A DNA stretch of 64,000 nt from Neurospora tetraspora (taxonomy: Eukaryota; Ascomycota; Sordariomycetes; Sordariales; Sordariaceae). The translations under genes and the position numbers were made by a program. Position 1 is the stretch's first letter. Each line of letters begins with the position of its first letter. The notes under the pieces are model-generated. The model saw nothing but the letters and a program-made list of their open reading frames with translations. It was not told where the DNA came from and ran no database searches. Below are positions 35,601 through 46,709 of the stretch, piece by piece. The stretch spans positions 3,038,001 through 3,102,000 of the forward strand of contig NW_026944386.1 of NCBI RefSeq assembly GCF_033439725.1. Direction: 5' to 3'.

Positions 35601-37121
35601 GCTGCCTGCTGAGAAAGCCTAGTCCTCTCGTTGTTGAGCTCATGTTTCCAGACGATACTTTGGCCTGAGCCTGTCCGCGACACAATGGCACGGCCGCTAT
35701 AGTTCCGGACAATCTTCTTGATAGGAGCAGAGTGACCGGTCCACAGGCACCTGAAGCTCAACCGCCTTGTCTGCGGAGTTGGGTCAAACAGCGAAGCGAT
35801 GTTGGTTCGGTAGACCTCTATCGTGCCGTCAAAGAAGTGTAGCAAGATGTGCAGGTGAATCCCAGTATTGCAGTAACTGTAGGCCTCGACATGAGGCACG
35901 TTTGTTGTGACGCCCTTCAAAAAGTCGAATTCTGGTGATGTGATATGAGCGACGTTGAAGATGTTACACTTTTGTGACCTCGATCCAACGTTCTCGAGAC
36001 CCCAAGCTGACATGTGGCCTCGACCATCCAACACAACAACAACCTCGGGGCTGCGATTAGCTATCGCAATAACGTGCTCAAGGGCTGTCGTGTCCTGATC
36101 TGGCCGAGCTTCCTGAACGGCCTTTTCTGTCGCCGCAGACAGGTCTCTACCATGCAGTATGAAAGCCCAACGGAGGGGAGATACAGTTGGGTCTTCTAAT
36201 GCCCGATCTTGTATCGACACAGCCAGGTCTACCGTTGCACACAGCTGAAGATGTTGGTGACTATGGCCGTCCGAGCCTGTCCAGAGCCGGAGTTTATTAT
36301 CAATGCAAAAAGTGTAGAGCACATTGTCAATGGTCTGATCAATGTGGCGAGGCCGGCGCCATTGGATGTTGGTCACGGCCTGAGGATGCGGTAGGTAGAG
36401 AAAATCGAAGCGCACATCGTCGGACCCGTAGCTGAGTCGTCGCCAGACTTTCACCAAGCGGTCGTACTGGCCCACGGAGGCGATATATGCGGAATCATAG
36501 GACACGCTAGCAATCCGAACGGGGTTGGCCAGGCGCTTGCGCCACAGACATCGTGGTGTAGATGACGTTGTTTGGTATAACTCGAGATGCGAATGTGCGA
36601 CTACCAGTTCTTCGGATGCGCCCCAGGAGAGGGAGATGGACGTCCTCTCTTCAGCCACACACTGATCCCGCTCGACGTCGAAGGAGTAGTGTAGCGCCCA
36701 CTGCGATGCGACGATTAAAGCAGCGTTAGCGCATCTTGATCTCGGCAACAGGAATCGTACGTTGAAGGCGCACAACATACCCTAAATGCGTCGTCCTCCT
36801 GGCCGAACGGTTTGTATATGCGCACAGCGTCGTAGGTGCACACGGCTATCTTGCCCGAGGCCTCATCCAGGGCGATAGCCTCTAGAGGCTCCTCGTTGTC
36901 ATCGTATATAGTCTGTAGGATGGTTTGTGGTTCTCCAAGGATGGCAATGGCGCTGCCGGTGATGTATGCCTGGTTTGAGTGATTATGATTAGCAAAACTG
37001 CCTTATGATCAAAAATAAAGAGCAAAAGGGTATATCTCACGGTTATGCGACGAGAATCCCAGTAGCCCGTCGCCAGAGCTTGGAGCCGGGATTCTGGCCT
37101 TCCGGGCAGGACAGCAACCAT
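32699..37121 (-). CDS. rav1: Rav1 homologue, RAVE complex subunit (V-ATPase assembly)
   Basis: Six exons: 37121-37041, 36969-36781, 36700-33926, 33853-33356, 33281-33053 and 32985-32699, encoding 1352 aa. With Rav2 and Skp1 it promotes reassembly of V1 and Vo sectors of the vacuolar H+-ATPase. The N-terminal half is WD40-type beta-propeller repeats (for example KVWRR, VWKHEL and LWDCR strands). The Rav1 C-terminal domain follows, with ARFMLFYRQHALRKR...SWREIAWAYHS, then HRRDMAVRALI, GCDLLGLDLVRNWEF and a Pro/Ser tail. The VRNWEF core is made by splicing and supports the last junction. The acceptor of exon 5 could be 33296 instead of 33281 (five extra residues); the CTGAC branch site favours 33281. 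The symbol follows yeast. Confidence 0.92.
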
Positions 37122-37861
37122 ACTAAACTACCGGCGAGGAATGCTGCTACTGCTAGCTAACATTGCGACGGGTAGTCGATATGCGCGGTCTTGTTTTGAC
37201 CGGTATTAGGAAGGGGATACGGAGAGAGAGAGGCGACGAGGTCTTAAACTGGAAAAGACAAATGGCGTGTTTGCGATGCAATTGGTGGTGTTGATGGATG
37301 CGATTGATGCCGTGTGATGTGATGTTGAGCTACTGTAGCTCCTAGATGGAGGGTCGGGGTCTAGAGGTGCCGCCGGCAGCACTTCCCGTCCGCTATGTCC
37401 ACTGTGAGTCCCTTTTGTGGCTGCCCACAGTTCCCCATGACCGGCCTCCTATGACGTGGGGTTAGGTACCCGGACCTCCAAGGGGAAGGTGGGATGGCCG
37501 TAGACCTCTACGAACGATGCGGAAGTCTAAAAACAATGTCCGTTTCCCAAATCGAAGGTAAATAGAGGTATAGCTAGTAAGCATTCCCATACTCGAAGCG
37601 GGAAGCTATGAGAACGGTCATCTGCATGGTTGTGTATTCCCAACTATGCTGGCGCTGGTTCAACCACAGAGTCGTCAACCCAAAGCTGCAGTGGGTCCAA
37701 AGGCCCAGGACATTCAGGGGTATTTGTTTACATAGGTCGTCCGTCGACCCCGGACAACGGCACCACCACTTACATCTTCACCAAACAATGCCTTATACAC
37801 GGATCCTACATCTATCTTACACTGGAATATGATATGCCAGGTTATAGCATACTAATCTCCT
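37122..37861. other. intergenic, Rav1 gene 5' / COX11 gene 3'
   Basis: 740 bases with no supportable gene. It should carry the Rav1 promoter and COX11 3' UTR. Confidence 0.55.
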
Positions 37862-39032
37862 CTAAGAAACGCCCGGTACGCCCTTAAGCACGCCATTATC
37901 ATCGTACTTGGCCTCTGTTAAAAAAGAAGAATCAACCGTCAGCTTTCTGTCCCTTGAGTCCAAACCTCCAAATCTCCCAAGCCGAAATCTCCATCGAAGC
38001 GCGGGAAATAAACTTACTAAAAAACGTATACGAAAGCGTAACAGTCTCAATCCCCTTCATGTTCAAATCATTCAAATAATCCGGATCCAGATAAAAGAAC
38101 ACGGGCATATCCACCGTCTCGCCGGCGTTCAGCCGCTGCTCCTCAAAGCAGAAGCACTGGATCTTGCTAAAGTAGGGCGCAATCTGCGCGGGCGTGACGC
38201 TGTACGTGGCTACGCCGATGATGTCCTTGTCGCTCTTGTTGGTGGCCGTGTAGAAGGCCAGCGCGGTCTCACCCGGGAGAACCCGCACCTCGCGCTGCTG
38301 CGGCACGAACTTCCAGTCGAGCACGTCCGACACTGAGGCGCTGAAGGTCACGCGCATGCGCTTGGCGTCCCGGACCGGCTCGAGCTTGGCGGCGAGGTCG
38401 ACGTCGGAATCGGAACCGAAACCGCCGGCGCCGTGGGCGCGGACGGGTTGACCGCCCCAGCCGGTTGTTTGGCAAATCTGTTGGAGAGAAAAAAGATGTG
38501 TTAGTTGAAAATGGACAGACAGTAAGCCGAGCGACATGGTAAGCAAGTAGGGCACGGGTAGATCGAAGAGAAGGAACCATACCATCTTATACATAGGCAC
38601 GGAGCCATACGAAAACGCCACGGTACCAAGAATAACACTAATGACATAGTACATGGTCGATTGATTCCTCTTCTTGTACTCGGCTCTCACTCTCTCCATC
38701 TCCGGCGACACGCCCGTTCGGGAGCTTTGACTCCTTGTCTGTTGCTGTTGCTGCTGGCGCCTGCTTGCGCCCTCGGTCGAAAACCATCTCCATGCCCTGC
38801 TGCTCTGTTGCTTCTTTGCGCCCGATGCTTGTTGCTGTGTCGTTATCGTCGTCTTTCCCCGGGAGGTAATAGACGCCGCGGCCGATGGCGCCTTAGTATC
38901 GGACGAGAGTTGCCGGCGCCATTGGTTTTGGAATTGCTGGCGACACGAGAAGCAGGCCCACGAAGCCGATTGGGAGGAGGACGACTGAGCAGCGACGGCT
39001 CTTCGGCCGACGAAGCGTGGCACCGAACTCAT
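37862..39032 (-). CDS. cox11: cytochrome c oxidase assembly protein COX11
   Basis: Exons 39032-38583, 38477-38018 and 37914-37862 encode 320 aa. It delivers copper to the CuB site of cytochrome oxidase subunit 1 and is anchored in the mitochondrial inner membrane. The N-terminal 120 residues are basic and Gln/Ser-rich (matrix targeting). One transmembrane helix (about 128-147, YYVISVILGTVAFSYGSVP) precedes PMYKM|ICQTTGWGGQPVRAHG, conserved across the junction of intron 1. The copper-binding motif CFCFEEQ is intact. Intron 2 splits the Lys of SYTFFKAK, and the last 18 codons are in the small final exon. An in-frame ATG at 39098 would add 22 residues; either start is possible. Confidence 0.94.
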
Positions 39033-39574
39033 GGTGGGAAGGGTGACTGACTGCTTTAAGTTCAGTCTTCTGTTTAGTGGAGGTGGGACCGGGGACATGG
39101 TTGTGCTGCGAAAGCGTGGAGCTCTGGAATTCTCACCGCCTAAATATGGCCGGCACAAATGCGGGACGTCCCGATCGCAATTGAGGGACGCCCGCACGTT
39201 TGTTTCAGAGCGCAGCTTTCGGTGCACAGAGGACAGTATGGACCGCCGTAGTTGCAAGCATCACCGATGTCATCGACATTGTCGGTTTTGGAGTTATCAA
39301 AATACAAATGGTAGGAAATGGCAAATGGTAAACACAAAGATGACTTATCAAAACGCATGTTCAATTATTTAATATCAAGTTAATTAGTATATTCGGGTTT
39401 AAATTATTATAATATTCTTATAACATCAAGTATTATTGCAACTTGTCACTTTATAACATAGTTTAACATTCTTACATATACACTTTTCTTTGTATTTGCA
39501 ACTCTACATAGCAAGTCAATTTAAGCTAGAATAATATACTTAAAATTTTGATTGCTGCCTACATATTAAAGCAA
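39033..39574. other. AT-rich intergenic, COX11 5' / dim-9 3'
   Basis: No gene. From about 39300 to 39570 the sequence is strongly AT-rich with many TA dinucleotides and almost no CG, in contrast to its GC-rich neighbours. It resembles a short RIP-affected or gene-end tract. The right end carries one arm of a stem-loop over the dim-9 stop. Confidence 0.6.
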
Positions 39575-39582
39575 TCAAAATT
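39544..39582. repeat. 13-bp inverted repeat spanning the dim-9 stop codon
   Basis: AATTTTGATTGCT at 39544-39556 and its exact reverse complement at 39570-39582, with a 13-base loop. The right arm covers the dim-9 stop codon (39575-39577), so the mRNA could form a hairpin over its own termination site. Confidence 0.85.
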
Positions 39583-42500
39583 CATCGACGTCGCTTGCTT
39601 CAACACTACTAAATACAAGCTCGTCGTCATCGTCCTCGTCGTCCTCATAAACAAAGTCCAACGCTCCCTCGTTCAGCTGCCAGTCCACACCTTCAGCTTC
39701 AAGCGCCTGCTTCGTTTCCTCTTCCAAAAGATCAACGCTAAAGTCCAGCGGCAGGTTTGTAGAATGGACTTCCTTAGCTGTCGAGAAACTTTCTTCCGTG
39801 ACAGGTCTTAACGGTGAAAGATACCGTCTAACTCCTTCACTGTATAGCCGCTTAGTTTCTTGCTGCGATGCATAGAATTTAGCTTTGAGAGGCAAGCGGG
39901 GATCTTCATCCAAATGCGCTTCTCGCCGAAATAAGCCGGTCTCGACATAGTTCGGGCCTTGAACAACGCCGAGAGTACGGTCTGGCAGTTGTTGAAGCTG
40001 CAATTTGGCCAAATAAGATCGGCCTCTCGAGATACCAGATTCCGACTCCAACAGCTGGCCCTGAGCATCATAGGTGGGTGCCTCTGGTTCCGGGTGTGGA
40101 ATAATAGATTGCGGACGCCGAATCCTCTTTGGCAATTTTTGCCCCGGGATTTTCATATGCATGAACAAGGTGCGGTCGTTGTGGTCTCCCTCATCTTGTT
40201 CGTTGAGTGACAAGAAGAAGACTCGTCCACTAGCATCGCCGATGACCAGCCTGGACTTGTCGGGAGAGAACATGCCGCAGGAAACGGGGGCAGGAACCTC
40301 CAAGAGGTCGCGGACCAATGGGTTGCGGGATCGCACATTCCATACTTTTACCACGCCGTCAGAGGAACCGGTATAAAACCGGTCAAGAGTCCTTCCCCAT
40401 GCGGTAAATTTGACACCCACATCCTCGTGCTCACGATCACCTCTGAGTTCCTCTATCGGCTCCCCGTGGCGTAGAATATGGATCGGCTTATCACCTTGAG
40501 CGGTGTCCCAAACGTACGTATTTCCGTCTGTGCATCCGGCCGTAATGTAGCAAGAACCGAAGCTAATGGGCATGATAGTAAGCTCATTGATATCGAGCGC
40601 CCAGCAATCCAGTGTTTGAATAGGGCTGAATGACTTTTCGCCATGCTCAGAAACGGGAGACGGGGTGAAGACCCGAATTTGGGTACGGGTATTGTACTGC
40701 AGGTCCAGGCCCAGTGGTGAAGTGGCCGCAATGAAGCAGGCTTGACTGGGATGCCATAGAACCTCAAAAACATTCTGGGTGGTAGCGGATGTTATCCGCC
40801 ACCTTTCTCCCGTGATTCCGTCCCAAAGGCAGAGTTCTCCCGTTTCCCTACGATCGGGAGGAATATCAAGGTCATCCCCTGTCCTGCTACGAGGTGAGTA
40901 GCCCACCAGAAGCAAATGTCGAACGGTTGGCGATCGACCCCATTGCATAGTGGCAGGAAAGTAGGCCCATCTCTCGGTTGAAACAGTGTTGCCCTCTGCG
41001 TCTTCCACCCGGGAGCAAGAAAAGGACCGATACGGGCTGGTCGAAATCGAGTCGTTGCTATGAATGTTGTATATGCGCACAGCATCCGTAGGAACATCTG
41101 CTGCCGTTGCAACCATAGCCGTTGTCGAGTCATGCTTTGAGGCAGCCACAAAGTTGACATTGCCCCCATGGGACCACTCGCCCAACAAAACCATGGAAGA
41201 GCCGGACGGGTCTACCTTCCAAACTTTGACTTTCCGGTCAAACCCAGAGGTAAATGCCCGATCGTGGACATCGTCATAGTCCGAGGCAACAACAGATGAG
41301 TACAGCCACGGGTCTTGACTCTGTCTCATAGCATCGGTCGAGTTTTCACCCTTTTCGACAACCGGACGGACAATCCGATGATCAGCATATGCCCGCAGAG
41401 TGCCTTGACTGCAAGATCCGAGAACGAGGTTGCCGGGCTTGTTGTACTGTTGATTATGAGCATCCGAATGCTCCGTTGTCCCGCAAATGAAGCCGTCGTT
41501 TGAGACCCAAGCGATGGTCGCAATATCTCCAGCACAATCCGTCCATTCTCTTCGCAGCTCCAACTCATCCTCATGACACTTGACGAACTCATTCGGGAAG
41601 TTCATGGGAGCCCTCAAAGCCATGCCGCGGTTACCAGAGGTTTCCCTAGCAAAGAGGAGCGAATTGATTTGGCTCGAGCGAGCGAGCTCACCGTGCAAGT
41701 CGTACTTATCCCTTTTTAAGGCAAGTATTGAGGGATCCCTTGATACCTTGTGATTAACTAAGTCATGGAGGAACCGTTCAATGTCTGCCCTGTTTCGGCG
41801 CGAAAGTTCGCTTTCCGACCGGATGGCATCCAAGACCTTGACAATTTCTCCGCGATGCTTTTTGAGCTGCTTTCGGAGATCTTTAGCAAGATCTTGCTTC
41901 CTGCTCCCAGAGGACAGGCCAAGGACTCTTCGACAAAGGTTCCGCAGAGCCTTGGTTTCATCGGCGGTAAAGTCGACATGGAAGGTCGTAGGTCGAGTGA
42001 GCGAGGACTCGTCAAATCGTACAAACTTGTGCACACCGACCGAGATGTTGGCCCTCTCCTCTGCTGACAGGTATGGTCGTTTGGCCTCACTGAACAGCCG
42101 CGATGATAAATTTTGGAAATCAGCGCTGTCTTCGTGTCCCCGCCAGGCCAAAGCGTGGGCTCGACTTCGATAATTCTGTGCTGAGGTCGTGACTATGCCA
42201 CGGTTTTGCGGCCTCTGCTCTTCTTCGACGCGTTTACGCAATCGAGACACTCGGCCTCGCCTCCTCGGCTCCGGTACCGGGTTTTCAGGCAGGTTGCTAA
42301 CAGAGGGCGGCTGGGCGACAGATGTCGACGGCGGGTCCAGGATCATCAACGATCCAGCGGGTGAATTTGGTTGAGGCACTGGTATGGCTGCTGGTGGAGC
42401 TCCCTTGTCTTCTTCTTCTTCCTCGTCATCATCCTTAATGGTTATAACCTGTGGCGGTTGCGGCGGCGGTAGTATGGTTGGTCGGTTAACTACTGTCGTC

Positions 42501-43557
42501 GTATGACCTGTAGCAACCGGAGCGGGAGGGTATCGCAACCCAGAAGGAGGGTTTACACCTCTGCGTGTCTCCTGACGCCCAGGCACTGCTGGAAGAGGTA
42601 TTGGAGAGTTGGAGTAGCGACGTTCATTGGCCGCGGGGAATGTATGGGTTATAGCCGAGCCCGCCACCGGACGCGGAGGCGGAGGTGGCAACGGGGCCGT
42701 GGCATAGCCGGAAGGTGCCTGGGAAGGTGCCAGGACAGGTGCCCCTGGGATCTGGGGGACGGGTACCGGCGTGTACGACTTGAGCTGATATTCCTGGTAG
42801 ATGTTAGCAACGAATACCGTACCCTCTGTAGAGAAAAGCAACACATAAATAAACGTTATTAATACGCACGGGAAGCATGAGCAATGCGCGGGTTTCCACC
42901 GGGATACGGGCAGCCAGAAGTCGTTCGAACACATCGCTTACACGCCCATTCCCAAGCTTATAAGCGGCCGTAAAGTCGACGCCAGTCACATTCTCGACGA
43001 CCTGGAAGAGGAGAACTATGGGTAAGGCATGGGAAGGTAACCAAAAGATTATAAGGGTCATAAGGGGAGCGAATGGGAACAACTAACGAAAGCCGTAGCA
43101 TGCTAACCTTTGTTCCTATTTTTTGTAGGTCGTATTTGTCTCTGGGCAAAGTTGCTAGCTCCCGGTCGACGTGCGGGAACACTTGATTTGCGAGGCATTG
43201 GACAAAGACGTCCTGCATTCCCCAGTGGGTAGGAGACTGAGAGTTGCCATTCTGCTGGAGCTGGTTGTTGATGGTGGGGGCTGAGACTGGAACGGTCTCG
43301 GTTCGCTGTCGTTTGGAAGGCGGATGTTCGAGATCGTCCGGCTGGTGCCTCTGCTCAGCTACAAGAGAGCCATGGGAGGCAACGGTGGTGGCACCGGCCG
43401 AGGAGCCGTTCGTGAGCGGGCCACGCGCGGGATCTCCAGGCCTAGGGGTAGTAGATGTGTCTGTTAATGCTAATCCACGAAACGTGGCGCTGCTAGAGAT
43501 ATCATGTCTTCTAATAGATTGAGAAGGGGGTGAGGTGGTGGTGATCGCCAGTGTCAT
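39575..43557 (-). CDS. dim-9: WD40 protein DIM-9, DCAF of the DIM-5/-7/-9/CUL4/DDB1 complex
   Basis: Exons 43557-43108, 43001-42870 and 42793-39575 encode 1266 aa. I recognise it as DIM-9 from its WD40 architecture and its locus in Neurospora (from memory). DIM-9 bridges CUL4-DDB1 (DIM-8) to DIM-7 and the H3K9 methyltransferase DIM-5, and is needed for heterochromatin and DNA methylation; fission yeast Raf1/Dos1 is the counterpart. The N-terminus is low complexity with a basic KRQR patch, then a conserved helical segment (LANQVFPHVDRELATLPRDKYDLQKIG). A Pro-rich linker follows, a helical middle, and WD repeats in the C-terminal half (KVWKVD, LCLWDG, YVWDTA, VVKVWNV), ending in a long acidic tail. 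The start is the first true ATG of the frame; the frame is open further upstream, but only from a TTG. Confidence 0.85.
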
Positions 43558-44943
43558 GGAGGGATCGATAGTAGGAACAAGGAGATGAGGCGATCGAAGG
43601 GTAGGCGGGCACGCAACGCGCAACGCGCATCAACAACCGCCGAAGAAGAAACAATGCGATTTAAACTTGGTTGAGCGGGAAGATTTGTCTAAAAGAATCA
43701 AGTAGTTGACAAAAGGAGAAGAGAAGCGCGTTATGATGGTTTTTAAAAAGAAAGTTACGTACCTAGAGTTCATTTCTAAACGGTTCGCGGTCAGGGTACA
43801 CGCTTTGGAAAGAAAAGGAATCAAGTTGTATTCTGATTCAGGCCTGTGCTAGATTAATTAACTAGCGAGATATGCAACGTCGCGTGATATTACGTAAGCT
43901 ACAGCGACTGCCAAGCAAAGTTCGCTAATTATTATTTAATTCAAAAGACAATTAACTAATACCAAACTTAAACTTTAAATGCTGAATGCCGTTGGCTTTA
44001 TTATGTCTTTAAAGGGATTTTATATTGTAGTGCACTTACCGACAAGAAGTTTTATATTTCCATATCATTCCACGTCCCGACGCTTCAAGCTCAAATCGCA
44101 TCTTTACTTCCTTTGTAACTACTTATCATAGACAAGTCTTAACGCTTCGATGTTCGTCCGTTTTGACACCTCGCCAAGCGGGCCTGCTAGAACAGGAGGT
44201 CGAAGCATGCGATTCTCGCCCGATGCGGTCGTAGTGGGAAGTCAGACGGCCGGTCGTGCAATGCAGGTCCAGTCTCCAGCCGGCTTGATTTAAGGCTTCA
44301 ATTTTGCTTGCTGCAATTGAAGAAAACGCAACAGAAAGACATGTTGAAGATCATTCCGAGAGACATGTTAAGATGACAGGGCAGGCGACTGTGTGTGCGA
44401 ACCTTGATGTCTGGGGAGTTCTGCTTAGGAGCATGAAAACGCGAAGTCACGAGTTCACATGTGACAGCTTGGACACAATGCAGCGCGGTCCGATTCGTGC
44501 ACCCCCCTTCTACGCGGGCGGACAGCCCCTGCCCAAGACATTCTACGGCGGGGTTTACAGCTTAATAGGAAGGATTGTGGAAATGCCTTCGACATGGAAG
44601 TTTTGAAGGGGTTTACGAATCATCGCTAAAGAAGAGCTTGTAATAAGTTATAGTAAATTGCACTGTTAAATAGTTATAACATTATTCCATGTTTCCACTT
44701 TCGGAGCAGTAATAGAAGCTTAATTAATACTTTATAATTGTGGCAGAATTTAACTTGCCATAATTATATATCACTAGTACTCTACAACTGCAGTTCTCTT
44801 GACAAGCAACGTATGTCCACTCCGGCTATTATGCTCGTTATCGTTAGCGAACAACTCAGCTCTCTGTAAGCTCCCTTCCTTTATGCTGCCACCCAAGTCA
44901 TAACCATCCCCTTCTCTCACTTAGTTTATACCCGCGAGTAGTT
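43558..44943. other. AT-rich intergenic, dim-9 5' / EMC7 3'
   Basis: About 1.4 kb without a supportable gene. Two AT-rich, TA-rich tracts (about 43850-44040 and 44630-44790) flank a more GC-balanced core. A 100-codon open frame at 44304-44606 shows no conserved feature. It includes the dim-9 leader and promoter on the left. Confidence 0.6.
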
Positions 44944-45879
44944 TCAACCTCTCTTCTTCTTGCCACCTTGCTGGGCGCCGCCACCCGTGCTCGCCGCCGC
45001 ATCACCAGAAGACTCCTCCTTCTTAGCGCTGGTACCGGCAAGAAAAGCAGCCATATCAAAGTTCGACGCCGCGGGAGCGCCACCGCCGCCCATGAGAGCG
45101 TTCATGGGGTTCTTCTTCTGATTCTCTTCCCATTCAGCGCGCATTTCGGGGTCCACTGAGGGTACTGTTAGCGGCGATTACTCGAAGAGACGGGAAAGAA
45201 GAAGCACACGTACTGTTCTCAACCAGCTTCGGCATGCCAAGGAAGATGACCATGCTGACCAAACCGAGAAGGATCATGGGGTTGCGGAGGATCGAAAGAA
45301 CGGAGACTAAAAAGTTCAATGCGGTTAGTATATCAATCACCATCATCAAGTACGGTTCCCCCCGTTGCAACACTCACATTTACTCCTCTCCATAAAATAT
45401 CCCTTCTCCCCCAACACCTTCGCCCCAAACACCACGCCCCCATTCCCCCCTCCCCTCAGTGTCTGCCTCGGCGCCTCCTCCCCCTTATTATCCCAATCAT
45501 TGCCCCTGTACGTCTCCCACGCCTTCACCTCCAACTTGGCCTCGCCGTGTCCGTCCCCTTCCACGCCGTCCAAGATGGGTGCCACGTCCACCCGAAGCGG
45601 GGCGAACGCGTGCGTGGGACAGTGGATGTCCAGCAGGTACGAGCCCTGCGTGACATTCCTAAAAACGAGCGTGTTGGCGACGCTGAGGGGGGCGGACTTG
45701 GTCTGTCCGAAGGTGGACAGCGTGCCGTGCGTGGAGGGGGGGAAGACGAAGAGTTTTCCTGAGGTGTCGCCGGGAGGGGTGGAGGGGAGGGTTATTGTTA
45801 TCGAGGTTTGCGGGGCGAGCGCTGCAAGGGCGGTCGTGGCCGAGGCCAGGAAGGCGAGGGTGGTGGTGAGGAGTTGCAT
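44944..45879 (-). CDS. ER membrane protein complex subunit 7 (EMC7/Sop4)
   Basis: Exons 45879-45378, 45306-45214 and 45155-44944 encode 268 aa. EMC inserts tail-anchored and multipass proteins into the ER membrane. A signal peptide (about residues 1-20, LTTTLAFLASATTALAA) precedes a luminal beta-sandwich (TITLPSTPPGDTSGKL...FRNVTQGSYLLDIHCPTHAFAPLRVDV), one transmembrane helix (NPMILLGLVSMVIFLGMP) and a cytosolic tail. The protein ends KKKRG, so its last four residues KKRG fit the KKXX ER-retrieval signal. Both introns split a codon at phase 1 (FMERSK|FSVLSILRNPM and VEN|MDPEMRAEWEE), conserved EMC7 blocks that confirm the junctions. Confidence 0.92.
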
Positions 45880-46709
45880 GTTGGGGTTGGGCCGACTATC
45901 GAGTGGTTGAATTTGGTTGTTTACGGGCTCTGCATCCTCGAGAAATGAAGATGAGAATGAGTGCGACCACGACAAGATGGAGGAAAATGGTGATGCGCCG
46001 GATGCTTGATGTAGGTGGGATTGTAGAGGTCGAGGTCGGGAGGCACAAGTGGGAGGTCACTGTTGCGACGTTTGGGTGGAGCTTTCCATGGGAAGCTCCA
46101 GCTGTGACGAAATCGCGGGTGCGGCTCTGAAGGGAGGGGCCGTGCAGGGATTTTGATTGGCGCTGAGCGCGACACGCTTTGGGCATTTCTACGGCGAGCT
46201 ACAACACCAAATGATTCTAACGAAATATCACCGAATGCTTTTGACCTGGAGTGATCAGCCACGTCCATGATATATCGCCAAATACCCGGTCCTTACCTGT
46301 ATTACCATCGTCCATCTTCTGGGTGACTAGTTTATTTTTTTTAGTTTCTTTTTATCATCCAAACACCCCATCTTTAGGGACATTCCTCCCGATGCACATA
46401 TAGCAAGATCATTCACTTCATGACAACGTTGAAACCTTTGAAGTCTTTACCCTAACTTGAGAGCTCAAAAGCAGTAGCTTTTAATTCATATACATATAAT
46501 GGTCAGATTTCAACGACATACCAAGAAATCAAAAACCATCCCTCAACCAAGTAGCACCAGCACCAGCACCAACCAGCAAGCACAGCAAAGACGACAATTA
46601 TTCACATCAGATCAAAACGCAAGTAGATTCATACACATATACAAAGAACGCCAACAACGCTAATGATGATGACGACGACAGCACATCTTTGACCTTCCCA
46701 ATTCCCCTT
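45880..46709. other. intergenic, EMC7 5' / acyl-CoA synthetase 3'
   Basis: 830 bases. No gene; open frames on both strands near 45900-46270 lack conserved features. AT-rich near 46320-46620, likely 3' UTR of the synthetase gene. Confidence 0.55.

Noticed and set aside
39099-39257. N-terminal extension of COX11 beyond 39098
   Set aside because: Starts at TTG and has no conserved sequence.
43558-43623. N-terminal extension of DIM-9
   Set aside because: The extended frame begins with TTG, not ATG; the first ATG in the frame is at 43557.
44304-44606. 100-codon frame between AT-rich tracts
   Set aside because: No recognisable domain or splice context; could be a relic but cannot be supported.
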